Shown here in pieces: positions 1 to 9,218 of a stretch of DNA of 64,000 nt. Within the stretch, counting starts at the first letter, position 1, and each line of letters begins with the position of its first letter. The position numbers were made by a program, and so were the translations under genes. The notes under the pieces were generated by a model that saw only the letters and a program-made list of their open reading frames with translations, made no database searches and was not told the DNA's origin. This DNA is from Methanomassiliicoccales archaeon LGM-RCC1 (GTDB lineage: Archaea > Thermoplasmatota > Thermoplasmata > Methanomassiliicoccales > Methanomethylophilaceae). The stretch covers positions 1-64,000 of the forward strand of contig CP115555.1 of assembly GCA_030168575.1 (NCBI GenBank), written 5' to 3'.

Positions 1-1756
1 CCGCTGCGGCTCCTTTGTTGAACCACTTTCTGGCCTCTTCGAGATCCTTCTCGGTCCCGACTCCGTCCAGGTAGCAGCGCCCTACGATGAACATCGCATC
101 GGGGTCGCCGTTGTTGGCGGAGAACAGATAGGATTGGAACGGCGACTCGTCGCCTTTCAGCTCGATCCTCTTGCCGGTGGCTCCTTCCACGATCTCCCTG
201 GACACGACGTGTCCCTGCTCGGCAGCGCGGGTGTACCATATGAGTGCCTTCTTCTCATCGGACTTTGTTCCGATTCCGTTGGCGAGGCAGTATCCCGTGT
301 AGTACTGACAGAGGACGTTTCCGTTCTCCGCACCTTTGGAGAACCACTCATAGGCCAGCTTATCGTTCTTCTCCACGCCGACTCCCTCGAAATAGGAGTA
401 TGCGACATGGTACTGCGACTTTCCGAATCCGTTGTCTGCCAGCTTCTTGTGGAGCTCGAAGGCCTTCTCGGCATTCTTGGCTGTTCCCCTTCCCTTGGAG
501 TATGCCTCTGCGACGGAGAACATGGCCTTCATGAAGTTGTCCTCGGCAGCGCGGTTCAGCCAATCGAACGAGAGCTCGTTGTTCTTCTCCACGCCCCTTC
601 CGAGAGCGTAAGCGGTACCGATGTTGTAGCAGGCGATGGTGTTGCCGTGGGCCGCGGACATCCTGTAGTACTCGAGGGCGGTCTTTGCATCCTTCTTGAA
701 TCCCGTTCCCTCTGCGTAGTTGTCTCCGGTCACCAGCTGGGCATATCCGTCGCCCATGTCCGCCGCCTTCTTGAACCACTCGGCAGAGGTCTTGGTGTTC
801 TTGGGGACCTGCTTGCCTTTAGCATAAAGCTGTCCAAGCATGATCATCGCATCGGTCTGTCCGTAGGATGCGGCTGCCTCCAGGTACTGGATTCCCTTGT
901 CCCTGTTCTTGTCCTCCCCGACTCCGCCGAGGAAGCATCTTGCGAGTCCGTAGATCCCGTCGCGGGACCCCCTCATCGCTGCAGCCGTGTACCATGCATT
1001 GGAATAATTGCCGTCCTTGTCGACCCCGATGCCGTCCATATAACACCTTCCGAGGTTGTACATGGCTTCCACGGATCCGAGGCTGACGGCCTCGTCATAC
1101 AGAGCGAATGTCTTCTTCTGGTCACGCTCGACGCCGAATCCATACTCATAGCACTTCGCGAGCGCCAGGTACGCTGGAACGATCTTCTTGTCTACGAGCC
1201 CCTGCAAGAGCTTTGCTCCCTCTGGACGGTCCCTCTTGATTCCTGTTCCGTTGAGGATGCAAACCGCTGCCTGGCAGGCACCGTTGTTGTTACCCATGGA
1301 CTCGGACTTCCTGTAGGCCTCAAGGGCCTTCTCGGGATCGAAGGGTGTTCCCACTCCGAACTCGCAGAGTCTTCCGAGAATGAATGCTGCATCCGCATCC
1401 TCCTCGGATTTCTTTAAGAAATATTCGAAAACCGCTCCGTCTTCGGGCGTGTCGTGCGTTTTGTAGTAGTTGAGCAGCTCCAGATATGAATCCAGGTTTC
1501 CTTTCAGAGAAGCGCGGAAGAACCACATAGCGGCCTCATCCGCATCCTGTGCAACGACGATGCCATTGTTGTAACAGATACCGATAACGGAGGCTGCTAA
1601 AGGATGTCCCTTCTGTGCTGCCTTCAGATACCAGTCGAACGCAGCAGAATCGCTCTGCTCCGCTCCCTCTCCGATAGCAAAAATCTGCCCAAGCTCGAAG
1701 CAGGACTGCACGTCCCCCGCTTCAGCCATAGAAGTCAATTGCTCTAAGGATTGCAT
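1..1756 (-). CDS. Sel1-repeat (SLR) protein, 3' end outside window
   Basis: The minus-strand frame stays open from ATG at 1756 to the window edge, giving about 585 residues with the C-terminus missing. The translation is a run of about 36-residue helical repeats of Sel1 type, with recurring signatures such as YNLGRCYMDGIGVDKD, CYNIGTAYALGRGVEKN and MFIVGRCYLDGVGTEKD. No signal peptide or enzyme domain is visible. Sel1 arrays are alpha-solenoid scaffolds that bind other proteins, and the partner here is unknown. The small membrane gene upstream is on the same strand 39 nt away. A TATA-like TTTAATATC lies in that gap, so the gene may have its own promoter. The repeat assignment is firm; the role is not. 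Confidence 0.85.
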   Translation of the reverse strand, partial: MQSLEQLTSMAEAGDVQSCFELGQIFAIGEGAEQSDSAAFDWYLKAAQKGHPLAASVIGICYNNGIVVAQDADEAAMWFFRASLKGNLDSYLELLNYYKTHDTPEDGAVFEYFLKKSEEDADAAFILGRLCEFGVGTPFDPEKALEAYRKSESMGNNNGACQAAVCILNGTGIKRDRPEGAKLLQGLVDKKIVPAYLALAKCYEYGFGVERDQKKTFALYDEAVSLGSVEAMYNLGRCYMDGIGVDKDGNYSNAWYTAAAMRGSRDGIYGLARCFLGGVGEDKNRDKGIQYLEAAASYGQTDAMIMLGQLYAKGKQVPKNTKTSAEWFKKAADMGDGYAQLVTGDNYAEGTGFKKDAKTALEYYRMSAAHGNTIACYNIGTAYALGRGVEKNNELSFDWLNRAAEDNFMKAMFSVAEAYSKGRGTAKNAEKAFELHKKLADNGFGKSQYHVAYSYFEGVGVEKNDKLAYEWFSKGAENGNVLCQYYTGYCLANGIGTKSDEKKALIWYTRAAEQGHVVSREIVEGATGKRIELKGDESPFQSYLFSANNGDPDAMFIVGRCYLDGVGTEKDLEEARKWFNKGAAA

Positions 1757-1795
1757 TAGGAAGTGTGTAGGCTGACACTGATATTAAACCTATCT

Positions 1796-2104
1796 TCAGT
1801 TTGTCTGTTTTTTCGCATTGTTAGTATCGATGATCCTGTTCCTGATGTAGATCAGCACACCGGTGCTGACAAGGAATATGTCCAGCAAATAGAAGCACAG
1901 GACATAGTTGATGTCGTCGCTGACGATCTTGTTGGCAACGCCGAACAGATACCCCATCAGGATGATCAGCATGAACAGTATGCTGGTCCCTACGTTCGTG
2001 CGTGCACGGTACGCTTTCACAAGGTTGAATGGCCAAGATGCGGCGAAGCAAACAAGCATCGCCGCCTCGAACAAACCGACTATCATAGCATCTCGATTGC
2101 ACAT
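1796..2104 (-). CDS. small three-helix membrane protein, PQ-loop/SemiSWEET-like
   Basis: 102 residues with three hydrophobic helices. The stretch PFNLVKAYRARTNVGTS after the first helix resembles the PQ-loop signature of SemiSWEET/MtN3 small transporters, with Phe-Asn where Pro-Gln is usual. Proteins of this size dimerise to form a transport unit in that family. The tail is polar and ends in KKQTN. Start choice is open: ATG at 2104 or ATG at 2086, which would begin directly before the first helix. The gene is divergent from the phosphomevalonate dehydratase gene and shares the 2105-2195 promoter region with it. The substrate is unknown. Confidence 0.6.
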   Translation of the reverse strand: MCNRDAMIVGLFEAAMLVCFAASWPFNLVKAYRARTNVGTSILFMLIILMGYLFGVANKIVSDDINYVLCFYLLDIFLVSTGVLIYIRNRIIDTNNAKKQTN

Positions 2105-2166
2105 CTCGGATTTATCTTTGACATGCCTGCTCTGGTTCGGCGCTTGTCGGACTCCTCCGTCTTCTC

Positions 2167-2175
2167 TTTAATATA
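2167..2175 (+). promoter_or_regulatory. TATA box for phosphomevalonate dehydratase operon
   Basis: TTTAATATA is centred about 25 nt before the ATG at 2196. No Shine-Dalgarno site is visible before that ATG, so a leaderless transcript is likely. Confidence 0.5.
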
Positions 2176-2195
2176 GACCAAGTAGATGCCGAAGC

Positions 2196-3371
2196 ATGGA
2201 TCTCACAAGAGAAGAGGAAGCCATACTGAACGGCGAACAGGGCGAAGGCAAGCAGAAGGCCATGGAACTGGTCACAGCGCTTGGGAAGATATACGGCGCT
2301 GACAGCCTGATCGATATCACATCCGCCCATCTCTCGGGAGCATCCTACAAGACCATAGGGGACGGCGGGCTGAAGTACCTGGAAGATCTGGTCGGTGGAG
2401 GCGCAACGGTATCGGTGCCTTCCACATTGAACCCTGTCGGAATGGACAGGACCAGATGGAAGGAGATGCATATCTCCGAGGAGTTCGCCAAGAAGCAGCT
2501 GAGGATCATCGACCTCTACGGTCAGATGGGAATCAAGAAGACCTGCTCTTGTACACCCTACGTCGGTCCGAACGTACCGTCGATGGGCGATCATGTGGCC
2601 TGGGCGGAGTCCTCCGCGCTGAGCTTCGTCAACTCGTACATCGGAGCTAGGACCAACAGGGAAGGCGGTCCCGGTGCCCTCGCTGCGGCCATCCTCGGGA
2701 AGACCGCCAATTACGGGCTCCATCTCGACGAGAAGAGGAAGCCCACCGTGGTCATCGACGCGGACATCGATGGCTCGGTATTCTCATATTCACTGCTAGG
2801 ACAGGCCGTGGGAATGGCCATCGGTTCCGGCATACCGTTCTTCAATAACATCTCTCCCGAAGTAGAGGAAGCCAAGGCTCTTTGCGCTGCGATGGCCGCA
2901 TCAGGTTCCATAGCGCTCTACCATGTGGACGGCGTGACTCCCGAAGCGGGGAACTTCGATGTATCCGATCTCGAGGTGATCCACATCGGAGAGAAGGAAC
3001 TCCAGGACGCCTATGACAAGCTCAACAAGACGGACGATGTCCAGCTGATCGCCATCGGCTGCCCTCACCTTACCGAGAAGGAGATGCATCAGATCGCATC
3101 CTTCCTGAAGGGCAAGGAGAAGAGGAACAAGGACATCGAGGTATGGTTCTGCACATCGACCGAGATCAGGGAGAAGTGCGCAGAGGATGTCAAGATAATG
3201 GAGAAGTTCGGTCCCGTACTCGCCGACACCTGTATGGTCGTTGCACCGATCGAGGGCACATTCCAGAGAACGGCCACCAATTCGGCCAAGGCCGGAAACT
3301 ACCTGCCTACGCTCTGTTCACAGAAGGCCATGTGCAGGGACATCTCCGCACTCATGGAGTTGGTAATGTGA
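2196..3371 (+). CDS. phosphomevalonate dehydratase large subunit (aconitase X catalytic)
   Basis: 391 residues, full length for the aconitase-X catalytic subunit. In archaea this subunit with its small partner dehydrates (R)-5-phosphomevalonate to trans-anhydromevalonate 5-phosphate in the modified mevalonate pathway, using a [4Fe-4S] cluster. Family features seen are the N-terminal LTREEEAILNGEQGEGKQKA, the segment VSVPSTLNPVGMD, and the cysteines in KKTCSCTPYVGPN, AIGCPHLT and DTCMVVAP, which are candidates for cluster ligands. The stop overlaps the small-subunit start (GTG inside GTGA), so the two subunits are translationally coupled. The family is clear; the substrate assignment follows from what is known of archaeal aconitase X. 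Confidence 0.88.
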   Translation: MDLTREEEAILNGEQGEGKQKAMELVTALGKIYGADSLIDITSAHLSGASYKTIGDGGLKYLEDLVGGGATVSVPSTLNPVGMDRTRWKEMHISEEFAKKQLRIIDLYGQMGIKKTCSCTPYVGPNVPSMGDHVAWAESSALSFVNSYIGARTNREGGPGALAAAILGKTANYGLHLDEKRKPTVVIDADIDGSVFSYSLLGQAVGMAIGSGIPFFNNISPEVEEAKALCAAMAASGSIALYHVDGVTPEAGNFDVSDLEVIHIGEKELQDAYDKLNKTDDVQLIAIGCPHLTEKEMHQIASFLKGKEKRNKDIEVWFCTSTEIREKCAEDVKIMEKFGPVLADTCMVVAPIEGTFQRTATNSAKAGNYLPTLCSQKAMCRDISALMELVM

Positions 3372-4138
3372 TCTTCAACGGACGCTGCATCTGCAGAGGC
3401 AAGGCCAAAGGAGAGGTGATCAAACTCGAGGAGCCCCTGAGCTTCCTCGGAGGCGTCGACGGCTCCACCGGAGACCTCCGCGTGAGGGACGGCAACGTTG
3501 CCGGGAAGATCCTGGTCTTCCCCAAGGGGAAGGGCAGCACCGTCGGTTCCTATGTGATGTACGACCTGATGGTTCACGGTAAAGAGCCTGCCGCGGTGAT
3601 CAATGAATCCGCAGAGACCATCGTCGCCACTGGTGCCGTCATCTCTTCCATCCCCATGGTGGATCAGATCCCCTCGGTCAGATTGTTCGAGGACGGGGAC
3701 ATCGTCACAGTGGATGCCACAGAAGGCACTGTCGATATCGAGGGGATAGTCCTGAAGGAGGTCGTGTCCTCTGTTGTCTCAAGGAACGGAAAATGCATCC
3801 TTGAGAAGCGCCCGGATACCAACCGCTCGTTCCCCGGACACTGGTCGCTCGTGGCCGGGAAGGTCGAGGAAGGAGAGTCTCCTGTCGATGCGGCTCGCAG
3901 GGAGATCCTCGAGGAGACGTCCATCAAGGTCGGGGAACCCCTCGGCACGATGGGCCCGCTGTACGTACGCGAGGGGAAGGTCTTGTTCAAGGTCCACGTC
4001 TTCCACTTCGACGCAGGAGCTCAGGAGCCTGTGATCAACGAGGAGAACGAGGCATACGTTTGGGCGGATGTCGAAGAGGCCAAAAAGATGAAGACCGTGA
4101 CCGACACGATACTGGTCATGCAGACGTTCCTGGGCTGA
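3368..4138 (+). CDS. phosphomevalonate dehydratase small subunit fused to Nudix hydrolase
   Basis: 256 residues from GTG at 3368, chosen because it overlaps the large-subunit stop and restores the normal small-subunit N-terminus (IFNGRCICRGKAKGEV). Residues 1 to about 125 are the aconitase-X swivel domain, with GKILVFPKGKGSTVGSYVMY and PAAVINESAETIVATGAV. Residues from about 130 form a Nudix domain with the box GKVEEGESPVDAARREILEE followed by TSI. This fits GX5EX7REUXEEXGU except that Ser replaces the last Gly. The small subunit normally ends after the swivel domain, so the C-terminal half is an added enzyme. It may act on a diphosphate in the same pathway or be a housekeeping Nudix; the sequence does not say which. 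Confidence 0.85.
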   Translation: MIFNGRCICRGKAKGEVIKLEEPLSFLGGVDGSTGDLRVRDGNVAGKILVFPKGKGSTVGSYVMYDLMVHGKEPAAVINESAETIVATGAVISSIPMVDQIPSVRLFEDGDIVTVDATEGTVDIEGIVLKEVVSSVVSRNGKCILEKRPDTNRSFPGHWSLVAGKVEEGESPVDAARREILEETSIKVGEPLGTMGPLYVREGKVLFKVHVFHFDAGAQEPVINEENEAYVWADVEEAKKMKTVTDTILVMQTFLG

Positions 4139-4163
4139 TATTCGCGCGCATACACGACAAGTG

Positions 4164-4171
4164 CTTTTATA
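4164..4171 (+). promoter_or_regulatory. TATA box for rpo11-truD
   Basis: CTTTTATA is about 26 nt before the rpo11 ATG at 4194. There is no ribosome site between them, which suggests a leaderless mRNA. Confidence 0.5.
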
Positions 4172-4193
4172 GGACAAGCATATCACAACCCTC

Positions 4194-4439
4194 ATGCAGA
4201 CCTATGTCATCGAGAAGGACAAGACATCCGTTAAGCTCGGATTCAAAGAAGCGAACCTCACGCTGATCACGCCCCTTATGAAGGCGCTCAACGAGGATTC
4301 CAACGTCGTTCTCGTTAGGTACATCGACAAGCACCCCGAGCTCGTGGACCGTGCGCTCTACGTCCAGGTCAAGAAGGGCGACCCCATGAAGGCCATCGAG
4401 AAGGCTGCGAAGTCGGTGTCCGATTATTACACGATGTGA
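4194..4439 (+). CDS. rpo11: DNA-directed RNA polymerase subunit Rpo11 (RpoL)
   Basis: 81 residues, the usual size of archaeal subunit L, homologous to eukaryotic Rpb11 and the alpha N-terminal domain. It pairs with Rpo3 in the assembly platform of RNA polymerase. Recognisable features are the NLTLITPLMKALNED helix and the VRYIDKHPELVDRALYVQ strand-turn. The Rpb11 dimerisation motif is usually written with HTLGN at the position where this protein has NLTLI, so the motif is somewhat divergent. truD starts 10 nt after the stop and is probably co-transcribed. Confidence 0.8.
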   Translation: MQTYVIEKDKTSVKLGFKEANLTLITPLMKALNEDSNVVLVRYIDKHPELVDRALYVQVKKGDPMKAIEKAAKSVSDYYTM

Positions 4440-4449
4440 ACTGATTCTG

Positions 4450-5757
4450 ATGTACCGCAAGTGCATCACGGCCGAGAACGGCATCGGTCTCCACAACTAC
4501 CTGTGCGACACCGATGGTACCGGCGGCCATCTCAAGACTCTCCCTGAGGACTTCATCGTCAGGGAGGTCTCCGATCCCCCGAGACAGAAGGACAACGGGG
4601 ACTATTCTATAGCGACTGTCACGGCACGCAACTGGGAGACCAACCGTATGGTCAGGCTCATGTCCAGATGCATGGGCGTGTCCAGGGACCGCATCGGATT
4701 CGCAGGGACCAAGGACAAGAGGGCGGTAACCACTCAGCTCATGTCCGTCTACGGTACACCTGACCTCTGGGAGAAGGTGGACCTGAAGGACATAGAAGTG
4801 AAGGACGTGTTCAGAGGCGCCAGAGGCATACAGATTGGGGATCTCATAGGAAATGATTTCGAGATCACCGTGAAGGACTGCACGATGGACCCTTCGCTCA
4901 TCAAAGAGACCGTCGATGCGGACATCGCCACCATAAAGAAGACCGGCGGATTCCCCAACTACTTCGGCGTCCAAAGGTTCGGAGCGGTGAGGCCTGTGAC
5001 CCACCTGGTCGGAGAGAGGCTGGTCCGCGGCGACATCGAAGGCGCTGTCAGGACTTACATCTCATTCACCACGGAAGAGGAGGCCGAGGAACTCCGCCTC
5101 AAGAGGAAGGAGTTGCAAGAGACCGACATCAGCGAATGGAAATCCATCTTCCCGACGATACCGCCGGCCATGGCATTCGAGAAGATGATGGTCGGAGTAT
5201 TGATAGACGACCCGGAGAACTGGGTGGGCGCCATAGAGATCGTCCCAACGAACCTTCAGATGATGTTCGTACACGCCTACCAGTCATGGCTTTTCAACGA
5301 GATGCTCAGCAGAAGGATGGATGCGGGACTCCCGCTCAATGCACCTGTCGAAGGGGACATAATCATCCCTCTGGATGCGAACAAGATCCCCCAGCACGAG
5401 AACCCTATTCTGACCACCGCCAAGAACATAGATCTTGTCACCAGACAGGTCAGGGCAGGAAGGGCGTTCGTCACCATCACCCTCTTCGGTTCCGATGGGG
5501 AACTGGCCGAGGGAGAGATGGGGGAGATCGAACGCAAGGTCATCGAGGAGAACAGACTCAAGCATGACGACTTCGTCATCCCGGAGCTCTCCAGATGCAC
5601 TTCGAAGGGAAGCAGGAGAGAGATCCTTTGCCCTCTGAAGACCATCGATTACAACCTCAACGACGATGGCTACACCCTAAAGTTCAACCTTCCGAAGGGC
5701 AACTACGCCACATGCCTCCTCAGGGAGTTCATGAAGTCGGAGATGCGCGATTATTGA
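4450..5757 (+). CDS. truD: tRNA pseudouridine(13) synthase TruD
   Basis: 435 residues. TruD isomerises uridine 13 in the D-loop of tRNA. The family signature GFAGTKDKRAVTTQ is present near residue 78, with the catalytic Asp in TKDK. The N-terminal LPEDFIVREVSDPP and the central NYFGVQRFG, followed by VRPVTHLVGERLVRG, are also typical. The length fits archaeal TruD with its inserted domain. The 3' end overlaps the convergent TPR gene by 7 nt. No anomaly was seen. Confidence 0.93.
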   Translation: MYRKCITAENGIGLHNYLCDTDGTGGHLKTLPEDFIVREVSDPPRQKDNGDYSIATVTARNWETNRMVRLMSRCMGVSRDRIGFAGTKDKRAVTTQLMSVYGTPDLWEKVDLKDIEVKDVFRGARGIQIGDLIGNDFEITVKDCTMDPSLIKETVDADIATIKKTGGFPNYFGVQRFGAVRPVTHLVGERLVRGDIEGAVRTYISFTTEEEAEELRLKRKELQETDISEWKSIFPTIPPAMAFEKMMVGVLIDDPENWVGAIEIVPTNLQMMFVHAYQSWLFNEMLSRRMDAGLPLNAPVEGDIIIPLDANKIPQHENPILTTAKNIDLVTRQVRAGRAFVTITLFGSDGELAEGEMGEIERKVIEENRLKHDDFVIPELSRCTSKGSRREILCPLKTIDYNLNDDGYTLKFNLPKGNYATCLLREFMKSEMRDY

Positions 5758-8700
5758 ATCCCCATCAGCAGCTGTATCTGCCTGGCCTGATAGACACCGA
5801 CCTTGCAGACCCTGATTATCTCGAACAGTGAAGTTCCCTGGACCCTGCCCAGGACCATCTTCAGAGAATCGTCGCGGATCACATCCGCATTCATCGCCTT
5901 GTTGATGTACGACACCAGCCTCTTTGCCTCGTCCACATCCCTGAACGAGCCCGATACGAACACAGCCGCCAACGGCAGCTTAGGTCTGGTCTCGAGGTCC
6001 CTCCAGTTGAGCTTCAGGATGATCTCATTCGAGGCACGCTCCTGCTTCTGGAATTCCGTGGAACCGGGAACGATATCTCCGTATGGCGCATCCTTGAGTA
6101 TGTACCTCTTGACATCCTCCATGGCCTGTCCCTCGAATCCCAGAGAATTGAGGAAGTCGTCATCGGTAGGAGACGATCTTGAGACGTATGCACGGCGCAG
6201 GACCTTCTCCGCATCCCTCTTGACCTTGGTGCTCTCCGGCTTCTCCGGTTCCACTTTCCTGAGCCTGTTGGCCTCGGCGTCGTGTCCTGCCCTTTCCAGA
6301 ACCTCGATCATCTCGCTGTTCTGGTCATCGGTCACCTCGGTGCATATCCTGAACCTGTCGTAAGCCTCACTAACTCCGGCATCCTTCCTGAGGTTGCTCT
6401 TGATCCTAGCCATCAGTATGATGGCATCCACATAACCTGGATTGCGCTCCAGTATGATGTCCACCTGCTTGTCCGCACGGGACAGATATCCTCTGTCGAA
6501 GAGCTTCTCTGCCAGGGCCAGTCTCATCTCCAGGTTGCCCGTGTCCCTGTTGACCGCCATAGTGTAACTGTCTATGGCCCTGTCGTAGTAACCCAGGCCC
6601 TGCTGGGCATCTCCTTTCTTGATGAGGATCTCGGGCAGCGCCAGTCCGAGGCTGATCGCCTTCTCGTATTCCTGCAAGGCCGCCCTGTACTCGGATTTAT
6701 GGTACTTCACATCACCCATGGCCTCGTGGAGCAACGGGTTCTTCTCGTCTTTACGGATGGCATCGGTCATGAGATCCTCTGCCGTCCTGGGCTCGCCCAT
6801 AGTCAGCAGGATCGTGCATTTGATGCAGATGTATCCTGTCTCCTCACCGGCGATGGCAATAGCCCTATCGATGGATCTCAGTGCACCCTTGTAATCACCG
6901 ACAGCGAGCAGCGATTCCGCTATGGCCGCGGCCGCTGGAGCATCGTCCATGGACACTTCTTCCACGAACTCCTCTGGCTCCGTCTCGATGGCTGATGAAC
7001 CTCCCTCTATGGCATCCAAGGCCAACCTCAGACTGGACGAATCGCTCTTCTCCATAGCGGCCTCTATTATCCTGACTGCTCCTGTCCTTTGGCCGTTGGC
7101 CAGATAACAGGACGCCAATTCTATTGCGGAATCGTCTGATTTGACCTTGTTGTGGATCTCCTGTGCCCTCTCCAGGGCCTTTTCCTCCTGACCGGATTCC
7201 CTCAAGACCCTGCAGATCATCAGTGCGACATCCACGTTGTCAGGCTGCGTCACCGAACAGAGGTCGAGGAAGTACATCGCCTCCTCGTATCTGCCGGCCT
7301 TCTCCAGGATTGCTGCCTTGCGTACCATCGGGTAGATCGATTCTGGATCCAGCTCGATAGCACGGTTAAGTGATTCGATCGCTCCGTATGGGTCCTCGAA
7401 CTTCTCCTGGATGGCTGCCTTCGATATCCAATATTCTGATTCGTTGAGATCCAGAAGGACCGCGCGGTTGTATGATTCCTCAGCGGACTCCAGGTCCCCT
7501 CTGGCCTCGTCGGCCATCCCTTTGGAATGCCAAATCACGGGGTCGTACGGGGACAGCTCCGCTGCCGCCGCATACGATACGGATGACTTCGTGTAATCAC
7601 CCAAACAATACTCCGCGTTCCCCCTGAGCCTTCTTACGACGGGATCTGCGGGTATGTCCTTCTCCAGGTCGTAGCAGAGGTACATCGCCTCCTTGTACAT
7701 CCCGGATTCTATCATGGAGCCTACTACGGCGACCACGTTCTCCCTGCTGGGCTGGATGCGCAGGACGTTCCTCAGATTCAGCATCGCACCGTTCATGTCA
7801 CCTGAACTGCTGAGGGCGTTGGAGAGGTCGAGCATCGTGCTCACATCGTTGGAATCCAGCTCCAGGATGCGCCTGCAGACTTCCAGAGCTCCGGATACGT
7901 CCTCCTTCTTGACCAAGATGTCCTTCTTCAGCATCAGGGCCTCCCAGTCGTCCGGATCATCAGACAGGACCTTGTCGCAGTCCCTCTCGGCTCCCTTGAG
8001 ATCGTCAGAGATCAGCTTGATCCTCGCGGCCATGACCCTGACCGCGGAATCATCCTTTGCGCGGTGCATGGCCTCCTTGGATGCTTTCTTGGCCCCGCGG
8101 ATATCGCCTCTTGAGAGCAGATAGTTGGAATAGGATACAAGATAAGACGGGTCCTTCCTGTTTGAATCAGCCATGCGGTCCAGGAAGACCTTTGCCTGAT
8201 CCTGGTTGCCCGTGGATACCAGCATATCTATGATGTCGGAATACTCCTTGGTACCCGAATACTCGTTATCGAGATAATCATGGAAGGCGTTCATCAGATC
8301 GTTTGCCGAGCCCAGCTGCGCGTATGCGGCTATCCTGCCCTTCATCGACCTGACAGATATCTGGTCCAGCTCATCGTAGATGTCCAGGGCCCTGCTTGGA
8401 TCGTGACCGGAAACATAGGTCTCCGCCGCTTCATAGGATACGTATGCGGGAGCCTTCTTCGCTATCTTGTCGTAGACCATCTTCGCTGATATCCAATCCT
8501 TCTCGTCCACAGATAACCTGGCGGAGGCCAGTTGGAACTCCCAGTCGCCGTCCTTGTAGAATTCAGAAGATACCAGGAGTTCGGTCGCCCTGTCCTTGTA
8601 ACCGCTGAACCAGGAGCTGTATATCCTGTACAGCTGCCTCAGCCTCACATCGCTGGGCTCATCGGCCTGTTTGCCCTCGTAGGCGCTTTGGACCGCTTCC

Positions 8701-9185
8701 CTGTCCGCCCATTGGCCCATGGGATCATCCTCCTTGAGGATCTCATAGAGCCTTCTGCTCGAAGGGTCCAGATCAAGGCCTTTCTTGGCGCTTGTGACGG
8801 AATTGAGCCTGTCCCCTTCACCGTGATAGAGCTCCGCTTCGGCCAGATAGCGGTGGAACATATCCTTGGAGCTGTTCCTCGAGAGTATCTGCGCCGCTGC
8901 AGTGATCTCACCCTCGGACACCAATATCTCCGTCGCCCTGATGGCAGGCGAACAGTCCTGAGGACGGGCCTTGGAGACGATCGACTTCATGGTCGTCTCC
9001 GAAACGGACCCATAGACCTTCAGCAGCGCATCCATGAGAGCGATTAGGATCGCAGGATGGACGTAGCCGTCTGCCTCTAGGATCTTTGAATGGATCGAGT
9101 CCAACCTCTTATCGGACAGCTTGCCGTTGAGCACCTTCCATGTGCGGTACTCCTCAGAACTTCCGAATACGGGCAGGTTGTCCAT
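5751..9185 (-). CDS. large tetratricopeptide-repeat protein
   Basis: 1144 residues. Most of the protein is a TPR solenoid, visible as repeated motifs such as AEESYNRAVLLDLNESEYW, AIESLNRAIELDPES and GYYDRAIDSYTMAVNRD. About the last 190 residues differ: a charged linker (EPEKPESTKVKRDAEKVLRRAY) and a mixed alpha/beta region with PLAAVFVSGSFRDVDEAKRL. No signal peptide or transmembrane segment is seen, so it is probably cytoplasmic. TPR proteins of this size usually organise complexes; no partner can be named. It follows the methyltransferase gene by 33 nt on the same strand and ends in TAA, overlapping truD tail to tail. Confidence 0.88.
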   Translation of the reverse strand: MDNLPVFGSSEEYRTWKVLNGKLSDKRLDSIHSKILEADGYVHPAILIALMDALLKVYGSVSETTMKSIVSKARPQDCSPAIRATEILVSEGEITAAAQILSRNSSKDMFHRYLAEAELYHGEGDRLNSVTSAKKGLDLDPSSRRLYEILKEDDPMGQWADREAVQSAYEGKQADEPSDVRLRQLYRIYSSWFSGYKDRATELLVSSEFYKDGDWEFQLASARLSVDEKDWISAKMVYDKIAKKAPAYVSYEAAETYVSGHDPSRALDIYDELDQISVRSMKGRIAAYAQLGSANDLMNAFHDYLDNEYSGTKEYSDIIDMLVSTGNQDQAKVFLDRMADSNRKDPSYLVSYSNYLLSRGDIRGAKKASKEAMHRAKDDSAVRVMAARIKLISDDLKGAERDCDKVLSDDPDDWEALMLKKDILVKKEDVSGALEVCRRILELDSNDVSTMLDLSNALSSSGDMNGAMLNLRNVLRIQPSRENVVAVVGSMIESGMYKEAMYLCYDLEKDIPADPVVRRLRGNAEYCLGDYTKSSVSYAAAAELSPYDPVIWHSKGMADEARGDLESAEESYNRAVLLDLNESEYWISKAAIQEKFEDPYGAIESLNRAIELDPESIYPMVRKAAILEKAGRYEEAMYFLDLCSVTQPDNVDVALMICRVLRESGQEEKALERAQEIHNKVKSDDSAIELASCYLANGQRTGAVRIIEAAMEKSDSSSLRLALDAIEGGSSAIETEPEEFVEEVSMDDAPAAAAIAESLLAVGDYKGALRSIDRAIAIAGEETGYICIKCTILLTMGEPRTAEDLMTDAIRKDEKNPLLHEAMGDVKYHKSEYRAALQEYEKAISLGLALPEILIKKGDAQQGLGYYDRAIDSYTMAVNRDTGNLEMRLALAEKLFDRGYLSRADKQVDIILERNPGYVDAIILMARIKSNLRKDAGVSEAYDRFRICTEVTDDQNSEMIEVLERAGHDAEANRLRKVEPEKPESTKVKRDAEKVLRRAYVSRSSPTDDDFLNSLGFEGQAMEDVKRYILKDAPYGDIVPGSTEFQKQERASNEIILKLNWRDLETRPKLPLAAVFVSGSFRDVDEAKRLVSYINKAMNADVIRDDSLKMVLGRVQGTSLFEIIRVCKVGVYQARQIQLLMGIQ

Positions 9186-9218
9186 AGGGGATGAATTGAT
9201 TACGGACGTATAACGGTT

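Noticed and set aside
134-1417. A long open frame of 427 residues on the plus strand opposite the Sel1-repeat gene
   Set aside because: It is the antisense shadow of the repeat protein; the product is Leu/Val/Gly-rich with no domain, and the minus strand has the clear repeat pattern.
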